64,000 nucleotides of DNA from NCBI RefSeq assembly GCF_001976065.1, contig NZ_MNAH01000008.1, positions 25,850 to 89,849 of the forward strand, written 5' to 3'. The first letter of the stretch is position 1. Each line of letters starts with the position of its first letter. Below, in pieces: positions 8,420 to 17,601 of the stretch. The stretch is from Pseudomonas putida (lineage in GTDB: Bacteria > Pseudomonadota > Gammaproteobacteria > Pseudomonadales > Pseudomonadaceae). Made by a program: the position numbers and the translations under genes. Below the pieces are notes generated by a model. The model did not search any database. It was given only the letters and a program-made list of their open reading frames with translations, and was not told the DNA's origin.

Positions 8420-8853
8420 CACGCAGACTCCTGGCATTTTGGGCACAGGTGCTTGTCACCCACGGTGGTCCAGCCCAGCTCGGCAATCCGCGCGGTGGCG
8501 GCAGGCTTTTCGGCCTTGTTGCCCAGCTTGGCGTCAACAGCGAACTCGAAACTCAGCTCCTTGGCGCAGCTGTCGCAGTTCACCTGCCAGGTATGGATCG
8601 CCAGTTCGCCGAACACCGGGCCACTGGCCACTGCGACCCATTGACCCGGCGGATTGATCAGGTGGCGAACCGTTTCGACGGTCAGGCGCATGGACAAGTC
8701 CTTGGCGCCCTTGAGGGTCACGACCAGCACGTCGTTGTTACGAATCGAGCCGCCGTTGCCGGTGACCTGATAACGCCCCGGCACCAGGGCGCGGCATTCG
8801 GTGAGGGTGTGTTGCGGGTTCATCAGGGTGTAGCGGAAATCGTGTTCGACCAT
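8419..8853 (-). CDS. Conserved hypothetical protein with putative zinc ribbon
   Basis: A 144-residue cytosolic-looking protein of no recognised function. Four cysteines, C93/C96 (CDSC) and C137/C140 (CPKC), are spaced as in a zinc ribbon; the N-terminal half is a beta-rich domain (GRYQVTGNGGSIRNNDVLVV). The ATG at 8853 follows GGAGGACC. It is coupled by a 1-base overlap to the META lipoprotein gene. Confidence 0.75.
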   Translation of the reverse strand: MVEHDFRYTLMNPQHTLTECRALVPGRYQVTGNGGSIRNNDVLVVTLKGAKDLSMRLTVETVRHLINPPGQWVAVASGPVFGELAIHTWQVNCDSCAKELSFEFAVDAKLGNKAEKPAATARIAELGWTTVGDKHLCPKCQESA

Positions 8854-8930
8854 GGGTCCTCCAAATATGCGCGATATGCTAGCACGGGCATACGCGCAGC
8901 ATGGTGCGGGCATATGACCTTCGATCAGGT

Positions 8931-9923
8931 TCAACCACCCTCGACCTGATTCTCCGGGGCCCCGGCCGTCCAGGCCGCGATGTTCTGCAAGGTGGTCGCG
9001 GCAATCGCGCCCAAGGCTTCACGGGTCAGGAAAGCCTGGTGCGCCGTGACGATCACGTTGGGGAAGGTCAGCAACCGTGCCAATACGTCGTCCTGCAACG
9101 GCAGATCGGAGCGGTCCTCGAAAAACAATTGGGCTTCTTCTTCGTACACATCCAGTCCCAAATAACCGAGTTGACCGCTCTTCAAAGCATCGATCAGCGC
9201 AGGGGTGTCGACCAGGCCGCCGCGGCCGGTATTGATCAGCATGGTGCCTGGCTGCATGTGCGCCAGGGATTGGCGGTTGATCAAATGCTTGCTCTGCTCG
9301 TTGAGCGGACAGTGCAGGCTGATGATCTGCGACTCGGCAAGGAGCTGTGGCAAGTCCAGGTAGCGGGCGCCAAGGGCTTCGACCTGCGGGTTGGGGAACG
9401 GATCGTAGGCCAGCAGTTGGCAGCCGAACCCATTCATGATTTTCGCGAAGGTCGCGCCGATCTGCCCGGTGCCGACCACGCCGACGGTCTTGCCCACCAG
9501 GTCGAACCCCGTCAGCCCGTGCAGGCTGAAATCCCCTTCGCGGGTGCGGTTGTAGGCGCGGTGCAAGCGGCGGTTGAGTGCCAGGATCAGGGCGACGGCA
9601 TGCTCGGCCACGGCGTGGGGCGAATAGGCCGGGACGCGCACGATCGCCAGCCCCAGGCGCTTCGCTGCCGCGAGGTCGACATGGTTGTAGCCCGCCGAGC
9701 GCAGGGCGATCAGGCGTGTACCGCCTGCGGCCAGGCGTTCGAGTACCGGGGCGCCGAGGTCGTCATTGATGAAGGCGCAGACCACCTCGTGATGCTCGGC
9801 CAATGCGACGGTATCGAGGCTCAGGCGTGCCGACTGAAAGTGCAATTCGATACCGGGCGGCAGATTGGCGGCGAGAAAGCTGTCGCGGTCGTAGGTCTGG
9901 CTGCTGAATAGAATCGTGCGCAT
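8931..9923 (-). CDS. ldhA: D-lactate dehydrogenase (fermentative, NADH-dependent)
   Basis: Member of the D-2-hydroxyacid dehydrogenase family, 330 residues, converting pyruvate to D-lactate. The Rossmann motif GVVGTGQIGATFAKIM is present, as are the catalytic arginine (INTGRGGLVD), glutamate (LGLDVYEEEAQ) and histidine (VIVTAHQAFLT). Start at 9923 follows GGGAGAA. It lies downstream of gacS on the same strand with a 74-base gap, the same arrangement I recall from P. aeruginosa. Confidence 0.93.
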   Translation of the reverse strand: MRTILFSSQTYDRDSFLAANLPPGIELHFQSARLSLDTVALAEHHEVVCAFINDDLGAPVLERLAAGGTRLIALRSAGYNHVDLAAAKRLGLAIVRVPAYSPHAVAEHAVALILALNRRLHRAYNRTREGDFSLHGLTGFDLVGKTVGVVGTGQIGATFAKIMNGFGCQLLAYDPFPNPQVEALGARYLDLPQLLAESQIISLHCPLNEQSKHLINRQSLAHMQPGTMLINTGRGGLVDTPALIDALKSGQLGYLGLDVYEEEAQLFFEDRSDLPLQDDVLARLLTFPNVIVTAHQAFLTREALGAIAATTLQNIAAWTAGAPENQVEGG

Positions 9924-9997
9924 GGGTTCTCCCTGAATGTCCTGGCGTTTCGCACCTACATTATTCGCCCATGCATCGTCGGGCGCCTTGCGCTGCA

Positions 9998-12751
9998 TCA
10001 GGCGTTGATGCGTGCCTGGGCGGCCAGGCGATTGATCGCCCGGTCGAGATCCTCAAGCGCGCCGAAGGCCTTCGGGTCTTTCTGCTTGAGCAGGGTTTCA
10101 CTGCGTTGGCAGGCGGCGCGCAGTTGCGGCACGCCGCAATAGCGGGTCGCGCCGTGCAGGCGATGGACCCGCTCGATCAGGGCGTTGTGGTCATTGCTTT
10201 GCTGGGCCTGGCGGATGGCTTCGCGGTCGGCTTCCAGCGACGCCAGCAGCATTGCCAGCATGTCGGCTGCCAGGTCGGCCTTGCCAGCTGCCAGGCGCAA
10301 GCCTTCTTCGTGATCGAGCACCTGCAACTCGTAGGTGCTGCCGTGGCTGTCGCCTGCGCGCTCCGGCGATTGGTTGCGCAGTGCCAGCCCGCTCCATTTG
10401 AGGACCACTTGCGCCAGTTGCCGCTCGCTGATCGGCTTGGTCAGGTAATCGTCCATGCCGCTTTGCAGCAACGCGCGTTTTTCGTTGGCCATGGCATGCG
10501 CGGTGAGGGCCACGATCGGCAGAGGCGTGCAATGCCGCTCGCTTTCCCATTGGCGGATCGCTTCGGTGCTTTGGCGCCCGTCCATGCCGGGCATCTGCAC
10601 GTCCATCAGCACCAGGTCGAACGTCTCGTTCTGCACCGCCTTGATCGCCGCATAACCGCTTTCCACGGCGAGTACCTTGGCGCCCATGTCTTCGAGCAGG
10701 GTTTGCACCAGCAGCAAATTGGCCGGGTTGTCGTCGACGCACAGCACCTTCGGCGCGCGGCTGGACACCGGCTCGTTGGATTCGCTGCGCAACTGCCGCG
10801 GGTTGACCAGGTCGGACAGTGCGCGCCGCAGCTTACGGGTACAGGCCGGTTTGGCCTGGAGCTGGCTGTGGGGGTTGGGCACCGACAGGTGGAACAGCGT
10901 CTGTTCCGTGGTGGGGCACAACACCAGCACTTTGCAGCCCAGGTGCTCGAGGTCCCAGATGTGCTGGTTGAGACGTTCCGGAGGCATGTCGTTGCTGGTG
11001 ATCCCCAGCACCGCAAGCTCGATCGCCTGATCGGTCTGGTGTGCGCCGGTGACGCCGTTGGTCAGGCTCTCCAGGGTATTGAACGGGGTGACGTCCAGGC
11101 CGCAGTCTTCCAGTTGATGCTGCAACGCCTGGCGCGCCAGCTCATGGTTTTCCAGCACTGCAACCCGCCGCCCGAGCAGTGGCGCGCTCGGCAAATCTTC
11201 GGCATCGTCGCGGGTCTTGGGCAGGTTCAGGCTGATCCAGAATTCCGATCCTTCGCCCGGCGTGCTATCGACGCCAATTTCGCCACCCATTTGTTCGATC
11301 AGACGCTTGGAGATCACCAACCCCAGGCCGGTGCCGCCGGGTTGCCGCGACAGCGAGTTATCGGCCTGGCTGAAAGCCTGGAACAGCGCGCGTACATCCT
11401 GGTTCGACAGGCCGATGCCGGTGTCCTGGACGCTGATGCGCAATTGCACGCTGTCTTCGTGCTCTTCCTCGAGCATGGCCCGGGCGACGATGGTGCCCTC
11501 GCGGGTGAACTTGATCGCGTTGCTGACCAGGTTGGTCAGGATCTGCTTGAGCCGCAACGGATCACCCACCAGCGACAGGGGCGTGTCGCGATAGACCAGG
11601 CTGATCAGCTCCAGCTGTTTGGCGTGGGCGGCCGGGGCGAGGATGGTCAACGTGTCCTGCAGCAGGTCTCGCAGATTGAACGGAATATGGTCGAGCACCA
11701 GCTTGCCGGCCTCGATCTTCGAAAAGTCGAGGATCTCGTTGATGATCCCCAGCAGGCTGTCGGCGGATTTTTCGATGGTGCCCAGGTAATCGAGCTGGCG
11801 CGGGGTCAGTTCACTTTTTTGCAGCAGGTGGGTGAAGCCAAGGATGCCGTTGAGCGGCGTGCGAATTTCATGGCTCATATTGGCCAGGAACTCGGACTTG
11901 ATCCGGCTCGCCTCCAGCGCTTCCATGCGTGCAAGGTCAAGTTCGATATTCTGGATCTCGATGGTCTCGAGATTCTGGCGCACGTCCTCGGTGGCCTGGT
12001 CGATGCTGTGTTGCAGTTCTTCCTGGGCATTCTGCAGGGTGCCGGCCATGCGATTGATGCCGGAGGCCAATTCATCCAGCTCCTGGCTGCCCAGAGGCGG
12101 CAGGCGGGTTTCCAGGTGACCGTCCTTGAGTTGCGCCACGGCTTGTTTGATCTGGGTCAGCGGCCGATTGATCGTGCGGCCCATACGCAAGGCCAGCAAC
12201 GCTGCGCCTCCGAGGCCAGCGCCGATCATCAGCAGGCTGGCGAACAGGCTGCGGTAGCCGCGCAGCAACATGCCGGTGTGGGACAGCTCGAGTTCGACCC
12301 AGCCCAGCAGGCGGTCGGCTTCGTCAGGGATCACGTCGCCCGCCAGGTTGCGGTGTTTGCCGAATACCGGCAGCAGATAACGCGTTGCTTCGCTGCCACT
12401 GCGGCGCAGCATTCGAGAGTCACCGCCCATTGGCGCCTGGGTCAGCATGATCGGCCCGGCGTGGGCCAGGGGCGTGCGATCTGGCGCAAGGAACGTCACG
12501 GCGCGCACGTCCGGTTGTTCCAGGGACTGGGTGGCGATACGTTCCAGCAGCTCGTTGTTGTTATGCCCCATGGCGGGCGCCACCAGCGGCGCCAGTTGCT
12601 CGGCGATCATTTCGCCACGCTGCAGGAGTTGGGTTTGCAGGTCCGATTGCTGCATCCAGGTGAAATAACCGCCCAGGACCAATGCCATGAGGCTGGTCGG
12701 CAGCAACGTCAGCAGCAGCACGCGGCCTTTGATTCCCAGTTTCGTCAGCAC
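9998..12751 (-). CDS. gacS: Hybrid sensor histidine kinase GacS (BarA/LemA)
   Basis: Master sensor of the Gac/Rsm cascade; it phosphorylates GacA, which drives the small RNAs that relieve RsmA/RsmE repression of exoproducts and biofilm. The 917 residues show TM1 (about 11-30), a periplasmic domain, TM2 (about 169-190), HAMP, a coiled coil, HisKA with H294, the HATPase (GGTGLGLVISK near 472-482), a degenerate middle region, a receiver with D717 and an HPt domain with H863. These are exactly the known phosphorelay positions of Pseudomonas GacS. The GTG at 12751, after GGAGAGAGGC, gives the known 917-residue length. No phase-variation lesion is visible. Confidence 0.97.
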   Translation of the reverse strand: MLTKLGIKGRVLLLTLLPTSLMALVLGGYFTWMQQSDLQTQLLQRGEMIAEQLAPLVAPAMGHNNNELLERIATQSLEQPDVRAVTFLAPDRTPLAHAGPIMLTQAPMGGDSRMLRRSGSEATRYLLPVFGKHRNLAGDVIPDEADRLLGWVELELSHTGMLLRGYRSLFASLLMIGAGLGGAALLALRMGRTINRPLTQIKQAVAQLKDGHLETRLPPLGSQELDELASGINRMAGTLQNAQEELQHSIDQATEDVRQNLETIEIQNIELDLARMEALEASRIKSEFLANMSHEIRTPLNGILGFTHLLQKSELTPRQLDYLGTIEKSADSLLGIINEILDFSKIEAGKLVLDHIPFNLRDLLQDTLTILAPAAHAKQLELISLVYRDTPLSLVGDPLRLKQILTNLVSNAIKFTREGTIVARAMLEEEHEDSVQLRISVQDTGIGLSNQDVRALFQAFSQADNSLSRQPGGTGLGLVISKRLIEQMGGEIGVDSTPGEGSEFWISLNLPKTRDDAEDLPSAPLLGRRVAVLENHELARQALQHQLEDCGLDVTPFNTLESLTNGVTGAHQTDQAIELAVLGITSNDMPPERLNQHIWDLEHLGCKVLVLCPTTEQTLFHLSVPNPHSQLQAKPACTRKLRRALSDLVNPRQLRSESNEPVSSRAPKVLCVDDNPANLLLVQTLLEDMGAKVLAVESGYAAIKAVQNETFDLVLMDVQMPGMDGRQSTEAIRQWESERHCTPLPIVALTAHAMANEKRALLQSGMDDYLTKPISERQLAQVVLKWSGLALRNQSPERAGDSHGSTYELQVLDHEEGLRLAAGKADLAADMLAMLLASLEADREAIRQAQQSNDHNALIERVHRLHGATRYCGVPQLRAACQRSETLLKQKDPKAFGALEDLDRAINRLAAQARINA

Positions 12752-12959
12752 GCCTCTCTCCTGCAACCGGCTATTTATCGGGCTGCGCATGCGTCCGGCA
12801 CGCGCCACTTGCGCAGTGTAGCGATTTGCAAGCGGGCGATCCTCGATAATTCATGTCGTCACTCGTCGGTTGCTCGTGCGCTTTTGTGCCCTGCGCAAAC
12901 CCTCGGGTTGCCCCGGACGAAGCAATCTTGAATAATTAACGACTGAGAATTATTTGCAG

Positions 12960-13685
12960 ATGCTAATGACGACCATCAACGCAGGCCATCCCCGAATCCT
13001 CTCCATCGAAGACGACCTCGTACTCGGTGCCTATGTTCATGAACATCTGGGCCGCAGCGGTTTCCAGGTGACTTGGTGCCAGAACGGCCAGGAAGGTCTG
13101 GACATTGCACGCAAGCAAGCCTTCGATGTGGTGTTGATGGACATCCTGTTGCCGGGGCTGGACGGGCTGGCGGTGCTGACGCAACTGCGCCGCAGCCATT
13201 CCACCCCGGTGCTGCTGATGTCGGCCCTCGGCGCCGAGGCCGACCGCATCAGCGGCTTCCGCCTGGGGGCCGATGATTACCTGCCCAAACCCTTCAGCAT
13301 GGCCGAGTTGCGCGTGCGCATCGAAGCCATCCTGCGCCGGGTGGCACTCGATCGCCGACCGACGCCGGTGGCGATGGTAGCCGAGGTGGACAGTCTGCGT
13401 TTCGACGACGAACACTGCGACGTTTTTTATCGCCAGCAACCTGCCGGCCTGACCCGCAGTGAGTATCGCCTGCTAGAGACCCTGAGCCGCAGCGTCGATG
13501 AAGTGTTGAGCAAGGCCTTCCTTTATCAGCAGGTGCTGCAGCGCGGTTATGCCGCCCACGATCGCAGCCTGGACATGCACATCAGCCAGATTCGCCGCAA
13601 ACTCAAGGCCATTGGCTATACCGAGCGGGAGGTGCGCACGGTCTGGGGCAAGGGCTACAGCCTGAGTGCCGTCGATGAAATGTAA
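12960..13685 (+). CDS. OmpR-family response regulator, PirR/PfeR-like
   Basis: DNA-binding response regulator of 241 residues: receiver domain with phospho-acceptor D61 (VVLMDILLPG) and switch lysine in YLPKPFS, then a winged helix with DRSLDMHISQIRRKLKAIG. ATG at 12960 is favoured by GAGAA about 10 bases upstream; ATG at 12966 is possible. Position between gacS and cysM matches P. aeruginosa pirR, which controls a ferric-enterobactin receptor. No receptor gene follows here, so target and signal are unknown. It overlaps the kinase gene by 11 bases. Confidence 0.88.
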   Translation: MLMTTINAGHPRILSIEDDLVLGAYVHEHLGRSGFQVTWCQNGQEGLDIARKQAFDVVLMDILLPGLDGLAVLTQLRRSHSTPVLLMSALGAEADRISGFRLGADDYLPKPFSMAELRVRIEAILRRVALDRRPTPVAMVAEVDSLRFDDEHCDVFYRQQPAGLTRSEYRLLETLSRSVDEVLSKAFLYQQVLQRGYAAHDRSLDMHISQIRRKLKAIGYTEREVRTVWGKGYSLSAVDEM

Positions 13686-15078
13686 CTTGCCGGGCCGGCA
13701 TTCGCTGTTCTGGAAACTGGCCTGCCTGCTGGTGGCGTTCTGCCTGCTGATGATCTGGTTGAGCTGGTCCTGGGGCCGCTACATGGAACAGCGCAATCAG
13801 TTCCTGTCGGACTTGGCCCGAGGCACCCTGACGCGTTATGCCGCGGAGGCGGAGCAGGCGTGGCAACAGCGCCGGACCGATGGGGTCGATGAGTGGCTGC
13901 AGACCATGCATCACCGGGAACAGAGTTGGGTCGGAGTCATCGGCGGGGATCTGCAGTCCTTGAGCAGCTTTGCGCTGACCGACGATGAAATAGAACACCT
14001 GACGTTTCTGCGCGGCCTGGACTGGCCCATCCACAAGAAAGGCCGGCCGTGGATGCGGGTGCCGTTTCCCGGCGACCCTTCCGTCGGCAGCCTGGTGATC
14101 GAACTGCCACAACGATTCGTGCCCGGACGCTACCGGGTGTTCTGGCGGGTGATCACCAACGGGGTCATTCCCGGGTTGTTCACCTTGCTGTTGTGCGTCG
14201 GCCTGTACCGCTTGCTGGTGGTGCCGCTCAATCACCTGCGTGAACAGGCCAACGCCTGGCGTGCCGATCAGCTCAATGTGCGACTGTCGCGCCGCACCAC
14301 CAATCGCGCCGACGAACTGGGGGAGCTGGGCAGGGCGTTCGATCACATGTCCGAACGCCTGCAAAGCACCGTGGCGCTGCAGCAGCAACTGTTGCGCGAC
14401 CTGTCCCATGAATTGCGCACGCCGTTGAGCCGCCTGCGGGTGGCCAGCGAAAGCGAGCAGGGCCTTGAGCAATTGCGCGAGCGCATCGGCCGCGAGGTCG
14501 ATGGCATGCAGCGGCTGGTGGAAGACACACTGCAACTGGCCTGGCTCGACACGGAACGCACGCGATTGCCCGACGAAGCGATCCAGGTCCAGGCCTTGTG
14601 GGAAATGCTCACGGAAAACGCCTGCTACGAAAGTTGCTGGCCGGACGGGCAGTTGCAATGTTCGGTGGACGCCTCCTGCTGGGTGCGCGGCCACCTCAAT
14701 ACCCTGGCCCAGGCCCTGGAAAACATGCTGCGCAATGCGATCCGACATTCGCCCAAGGGTGGCGTGGTCACCCTAGGCGGGCGACGCGATGGCGATTACT
14801 GGCACCTGTGGATGGACGATCAGGGTGGCGGGGTGGCGGAAGCGGATCTGGAGCGCATCTTCCTGCCCTTTACCCGGCTCGACGGTTCGCGCCCGGGGAA
14901 TGGTGGGTTCGGTTTGGGCTTGAGCATCGCCAGGAATGCGGTGCAACGACAGGGCGGCAAGCTCTGGGCGCAGAACACCGGCAGCGGGTTGCGGATGAAC
15001 ATGCGCTTGGTGGCGGACGATGGAACTCTCAGCGATGACGCCCTCGCCAGCACACTATCCCATCCACAATCGCTCTGA
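13675..15078 (+). CDS. Sensor histidine kinase, PirS/PfeS-like
   Basis: Membrane kinase of 467 residues: TM1 (about 12-33), a periplasmic domain of about 120 residues, TM2 (about 159-182), HAMP, HisKA with H245 (RDLSHELRTPLSRL), and an HATPase with GGFGLGLSIARN. ATG at 13675 overlaps the regulator's end; an in-frame GTG at 13666 would add three residues. Together with the regulator it forms a complete two-component system. The periplasmic domain does not resemble a domain I can name. Assignment to PirS/PfeS rests on order and general similarity, so it is moderate. Confidence 0.87.
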   Translation: MKCNLPGRHSLFWKLACLLVAFCLLMIWLSWSWGRYMEQRNQFLSDLARGTLTRYAAEAEQAWQQRRTDGVDEWLQTMHHREQSWVGVIGGDLQSLSSFALTDDEIEHLTFLRGLDWPIHKKGRPWMRVPFPGDPSVGSLVIELPQRFVPGRYRVFWRVITNGVIPGLFTLLLCVGLYRLLVVPLNHLREQANAWRADQLNVRLSRRTTNRADELGELGRAFDHMSERLQSTVALQQQLLRDLSHELRTPLSRLRVASESEQGLEQLRERIGREVDGMQRLVEDTLQLAWLDTERTRLPDEAIQVQALWEMLTENACYESCWPDGQLQCSVDASCWVRGHLNTLAQALENMLRNAIRHSPKGGVVTLGGRRDGDYWHLWMDDQGGGVAEADLERIFLPFTRLDGSRPGNGGFGLGLSIARNAVQRQGGKLWAQNTGSGLRMNMRLVADDGTLSDDALASTLSHPQSL

Positions 15079-15225
15079 TTCGCAAGGAGGCGCAAGCGGC
15101 TTCATGTCCTGTCTTGTGAACCCGCCTTATTCCCACAAGCCATAAGCACCGCACTTTGCGTGATATGGCCTTCGCAGGTTTGCCGGTATGATAGGCGCCC
15201 CCGCAGTCTGGATTGCGAATACGCC

Positions 15226-16128
15226 ATGACCTTGCAGTACCCAACCATCGCCGATTGCGTCGGCAACACTCCGCTGGTCCGTTTGCAGCGCCTGCCCGGC
15301 GCCACCAGCAATACCCTTTTGCTCAAGCTCGAGGGGAACAACCCGGCGGGTTCGGTCAAGGACCGTCCGGCGCTGTCGATGATCACCCGCGCCGAGTTGC
15401 GCGGACAGATCCACGCCGGTGATACGTTGATCGAAGCGACTTCCGGTAATACCGGGATTGCGCTGGCGATGGCTGCCGCGATCAAGGGTTACAAGATGAT
15501 CCTGATCATGCCGGACAACTCCAGCGCCGAACGCAAGGCAGCGATGACCGCCTATGGCGCCGAGTTGATCCTGGTCAGCCAGGAAGAGGGCATGGAAGGT
15601 GCCCGTGACCTCGCCCAGCGCATGGAGGCCGAAGGCCGTGGCAAGGTGCTTGACCAGTTCGCCAACGGTGACAACCCCGAGGCGCACTACACCACCACCG
15701 GTCCGGAAATCTGGCGCCAGACCCAGGGCACCATCACCCATTTTGTCAGCTCCATGGGAACCACCGGCACGATCATGGGCGTCTCGCGCTACTTGAAAGA
15801 GCAGAGCGACCACGTGCAGATCATCGGCCTGCAACCGATGGAAGGCTCGGCCATTCCCGGCATCCGCCGCTGGCCGCAGGAATACCTGCCGAAGATCTAC
15901 CAGGCCGAGCGCGTCGACCGCATCGTCGACATGGCGCAAAGCGAAGCCGAAGACGTCACCCGGCGTCTGGCCCGCGAGGAAGGCATCTTCTGTGGCGTGT
16001 CCTCGGGCGGGGCGGTGGCAGCGATGCTGCGCCTGTCCAAAGAAGTTGAAAACGCGGTGATCGTCGCGATCATCTGCGACCGTGGCGACCGATATCTGTC
16101 GACCGGCATTTTCGACGCGCCCAACTGA
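15226..16128 (+). CDS. cysM: Cysteine synthase B (O-acetylserine/thiosulfate)
   Basis: PLP enzyme of 300 residues that makes cysteine or S-sulfocysteine from O-acetylserine. The PLP lysine is in NNPAGSVKDRPAL, the substrate loop in EATSGNTGIALAMAA and the phosphate-binding loop in SSMGTTGTIMGVSR. The shorter CysM length and the sequence ending YLSTGIFD fit CysM rather than CysK. Its TGA overlaps the rlmD ATG (TGATG), so the two are coupled. Confidence 0.95.
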   Translation: MTLQYPTIADCVGNTPLVRLQRLPGATSNTLLLKLEGNNPAGSVKDRPALSMITRAELRGQIHAGDTLIEATSGNTGIALAMAAAIKGYKMILIMPDNSSAERKAAMTAYGAELILVSQEEGMEGARDLAQRMEAEGRGKVLDQFANGDNPEAHYTTTGPEIWRQTQGTITHFVSSMGTTGTIMGVSRYLKEQSDHVQIIGLQPMEGSAIPGIRRWPQEYLPKIYQAERVDRIVDMAQSEAEDVTRRLAREEGIFCGVSSGGAVAAMLRLSKEVENAVIVAIICDRGDRYLSTGIFDAPN

Positions 16129-17480
16129 TGGCCAAGCACGAGAGAGGCCTGCGCTTCCAACCCACCGGCGGCAGCAAGGCCCCGCAAGTCCCGACCGGCA
16201 AAAAGCAGCGCCTGAACATCGAGCGCCTGGCCAATGACGGTCGTGGTATCGCGTTTTTCGAAGGTCGCACCTGGTTCGTCATCGGCGCACTGGCCGGTGA
16301 GGAGGTCGAGGCGCGGGTGCTCGGCGCCCACGGCAAAGTGGTCGAGGCGCGTACCGAGCGAGTATTCAAGGCCAGCGAACTGCGCCGCCCCGCACCTTGC
16401 GCCCACGCCGGCCGTTGCGGCGGCTGCAGCGTGCAACACTTGCCCCACAACGAACAACTCGCCCTGAAACAGCGCATGCTCGCCGAGCAATTGTCCAAGG
16501 TCGCAGGTGTCGAGCCCGAAGAGTGGGCTGCACCATTAAGCGGTCCGGAATTCGCTTACCGCCGTCGCGCCCGAGTGGCCGTGCGCTGGGACATGAAGGC
16601 GAAAAAACTCGAAGTCGGTTTTCGCGCCGCCGGCAGCCAGGACATTGTCGGCATCGATGATTGCCCGGTACTGGTACAGCCCTTGCAACCGATCATGGCC
16701 CGCTTGCCGCAAATGCTGCGGCGTTTGAGCAAGCCGCAAGCCCTGGGTCACGTGGAGTTGTTCAGCGGTTCATCGCTGGCGGTATTGCTGCGTCACATGG
16801 CGCCGTTGTCCGAAAGCGACATGACCATCCTCAAGGAGTTCTGCGCGTTCCATGAAGCCCAGTTGTGGTTGCACGGTGAAGGCGAGCCGCATCCGGTCGA
16901 GGCTGACCAGTCCTTGGGTTATCGTCTTGAGCAGTGGGATCTGAACCTGGCGTACCGGCCTGGAGATTTCATCCAGGTCAATGCCGGAGTCAACGAAGCG
17001 ATGGTCGCCCAGGCGCTCGACTGGTTGAAACCAAAAGCCGATGAGCGTGTTCTCGATCTATTCTGTGGGTTGGGTAACTTTGCCTTGCCGTTGGCCAAAG
17101 CCGTTCGCGAAGTCGTGGCGGTGGAGGGGGTGCAGGTGATGGTCGATCGCGCCGCCGCGAATGCGATCAGCAACAATCTGCATAACGCTAAATTTTTTCA
17201 GGCCGATTTATCCCAGCCTTTGACCGATGCCGAATGGGCCGGCGAAGGCTTTTGTGCGGTACTCTTGGACCCACCGCGTGACGGCGCTTTCGAGGTCGTG
17301 CGCAAGCTCAAGTCCCTGGGGGCCGAGCGATTGGTGTATGTGTCGTGCAACCCTGCAACCCTGGCGCGCGACACGGTCGAATTGATCAAGCAGGGCTACC
17401 GGTTAAAACGTGCCGGGATTCTCGATATGTTTCCTCAGACGGCACATGTCGAGGCCATGGCGTTATTTGAAGCGAGCTAG
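16128..17480 (+). CDS. rlmD: 23S rRNA (uracil-1939-C5) methyltransferase RlmD
   Basis: SAM-dependent RNA methyltransferase, 450 residues. An N-terminal TRAM domain (RLNIERLANDGRGIAFFEGR) is followed by [4Fe-4S] cysteines C91, C97 and C100, with a fourth in GIDDCPVLV. The SAM site is VLDLFCGLGNFALPLA; the catalytic nucleophile and motif are in YVSCNPATLARD. It is coupled to cysM by a 1-base overlap, as in other pseudomonads. Confidence 0.95.
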   Translation: MAKHERGLRFQPTGGSKAPQVPTGKKQRLNIERLANDGRGIAFFEGRTWFVIGALAGEEVEARVLGAHGKVVEARTERVFKASELRRPAPCAHAGRCGGCSVQHLPHNEQLALKQRMLAEQLSKVAGVEPEEWAAPLSGPEFAYRRRARVAVRWDMKAKKLEVGFRAAGSQDIVGIDDCPVLVQPLQPIMARLPQMLRRLSKPQALGHVELFSGSSLAVLLRHMAPLSESDMTILKEFCAFHEAQLWLHGEGEPHPVEADQSLGYRLEQWDLNLAYRPGDFIQVNAGVNEAMVAQALDWLKPKADERVLDLFCGLGNFALPLAKAVREVVAVEGVQVMVDRAAANAISNNLHNAKFFQADLSQPLTDAEWAGEGFCAVLLDPPRDGAFEVVRKLKSLGAERLVYVSCNPATLARDTVELIKQGYRLKRAGILDMFPQTAHVEAMALFEAS

Positions 17481-17601
17481 GATGCTCGTCTGGTCCGACT
17501 GGCCCGCCCGTGCAGCCGCGTACCAGCCCGACGTGGGCTCATGGGCAACGAAGGTCAGCGATTTGACGCATTGAATCTGCGTCGTAGGGAAGGTAAGCAA
17601 G

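Noticed and set aside
9971..12931. A 986-codon open frame on the plus strand opposite gacS
   Set aside because: It is the antisense shadow of gacS, produced by GC-rich codon bias; the product is low-complexity (Gln, His, Ala, Val) with no domain, and gacS is certain.
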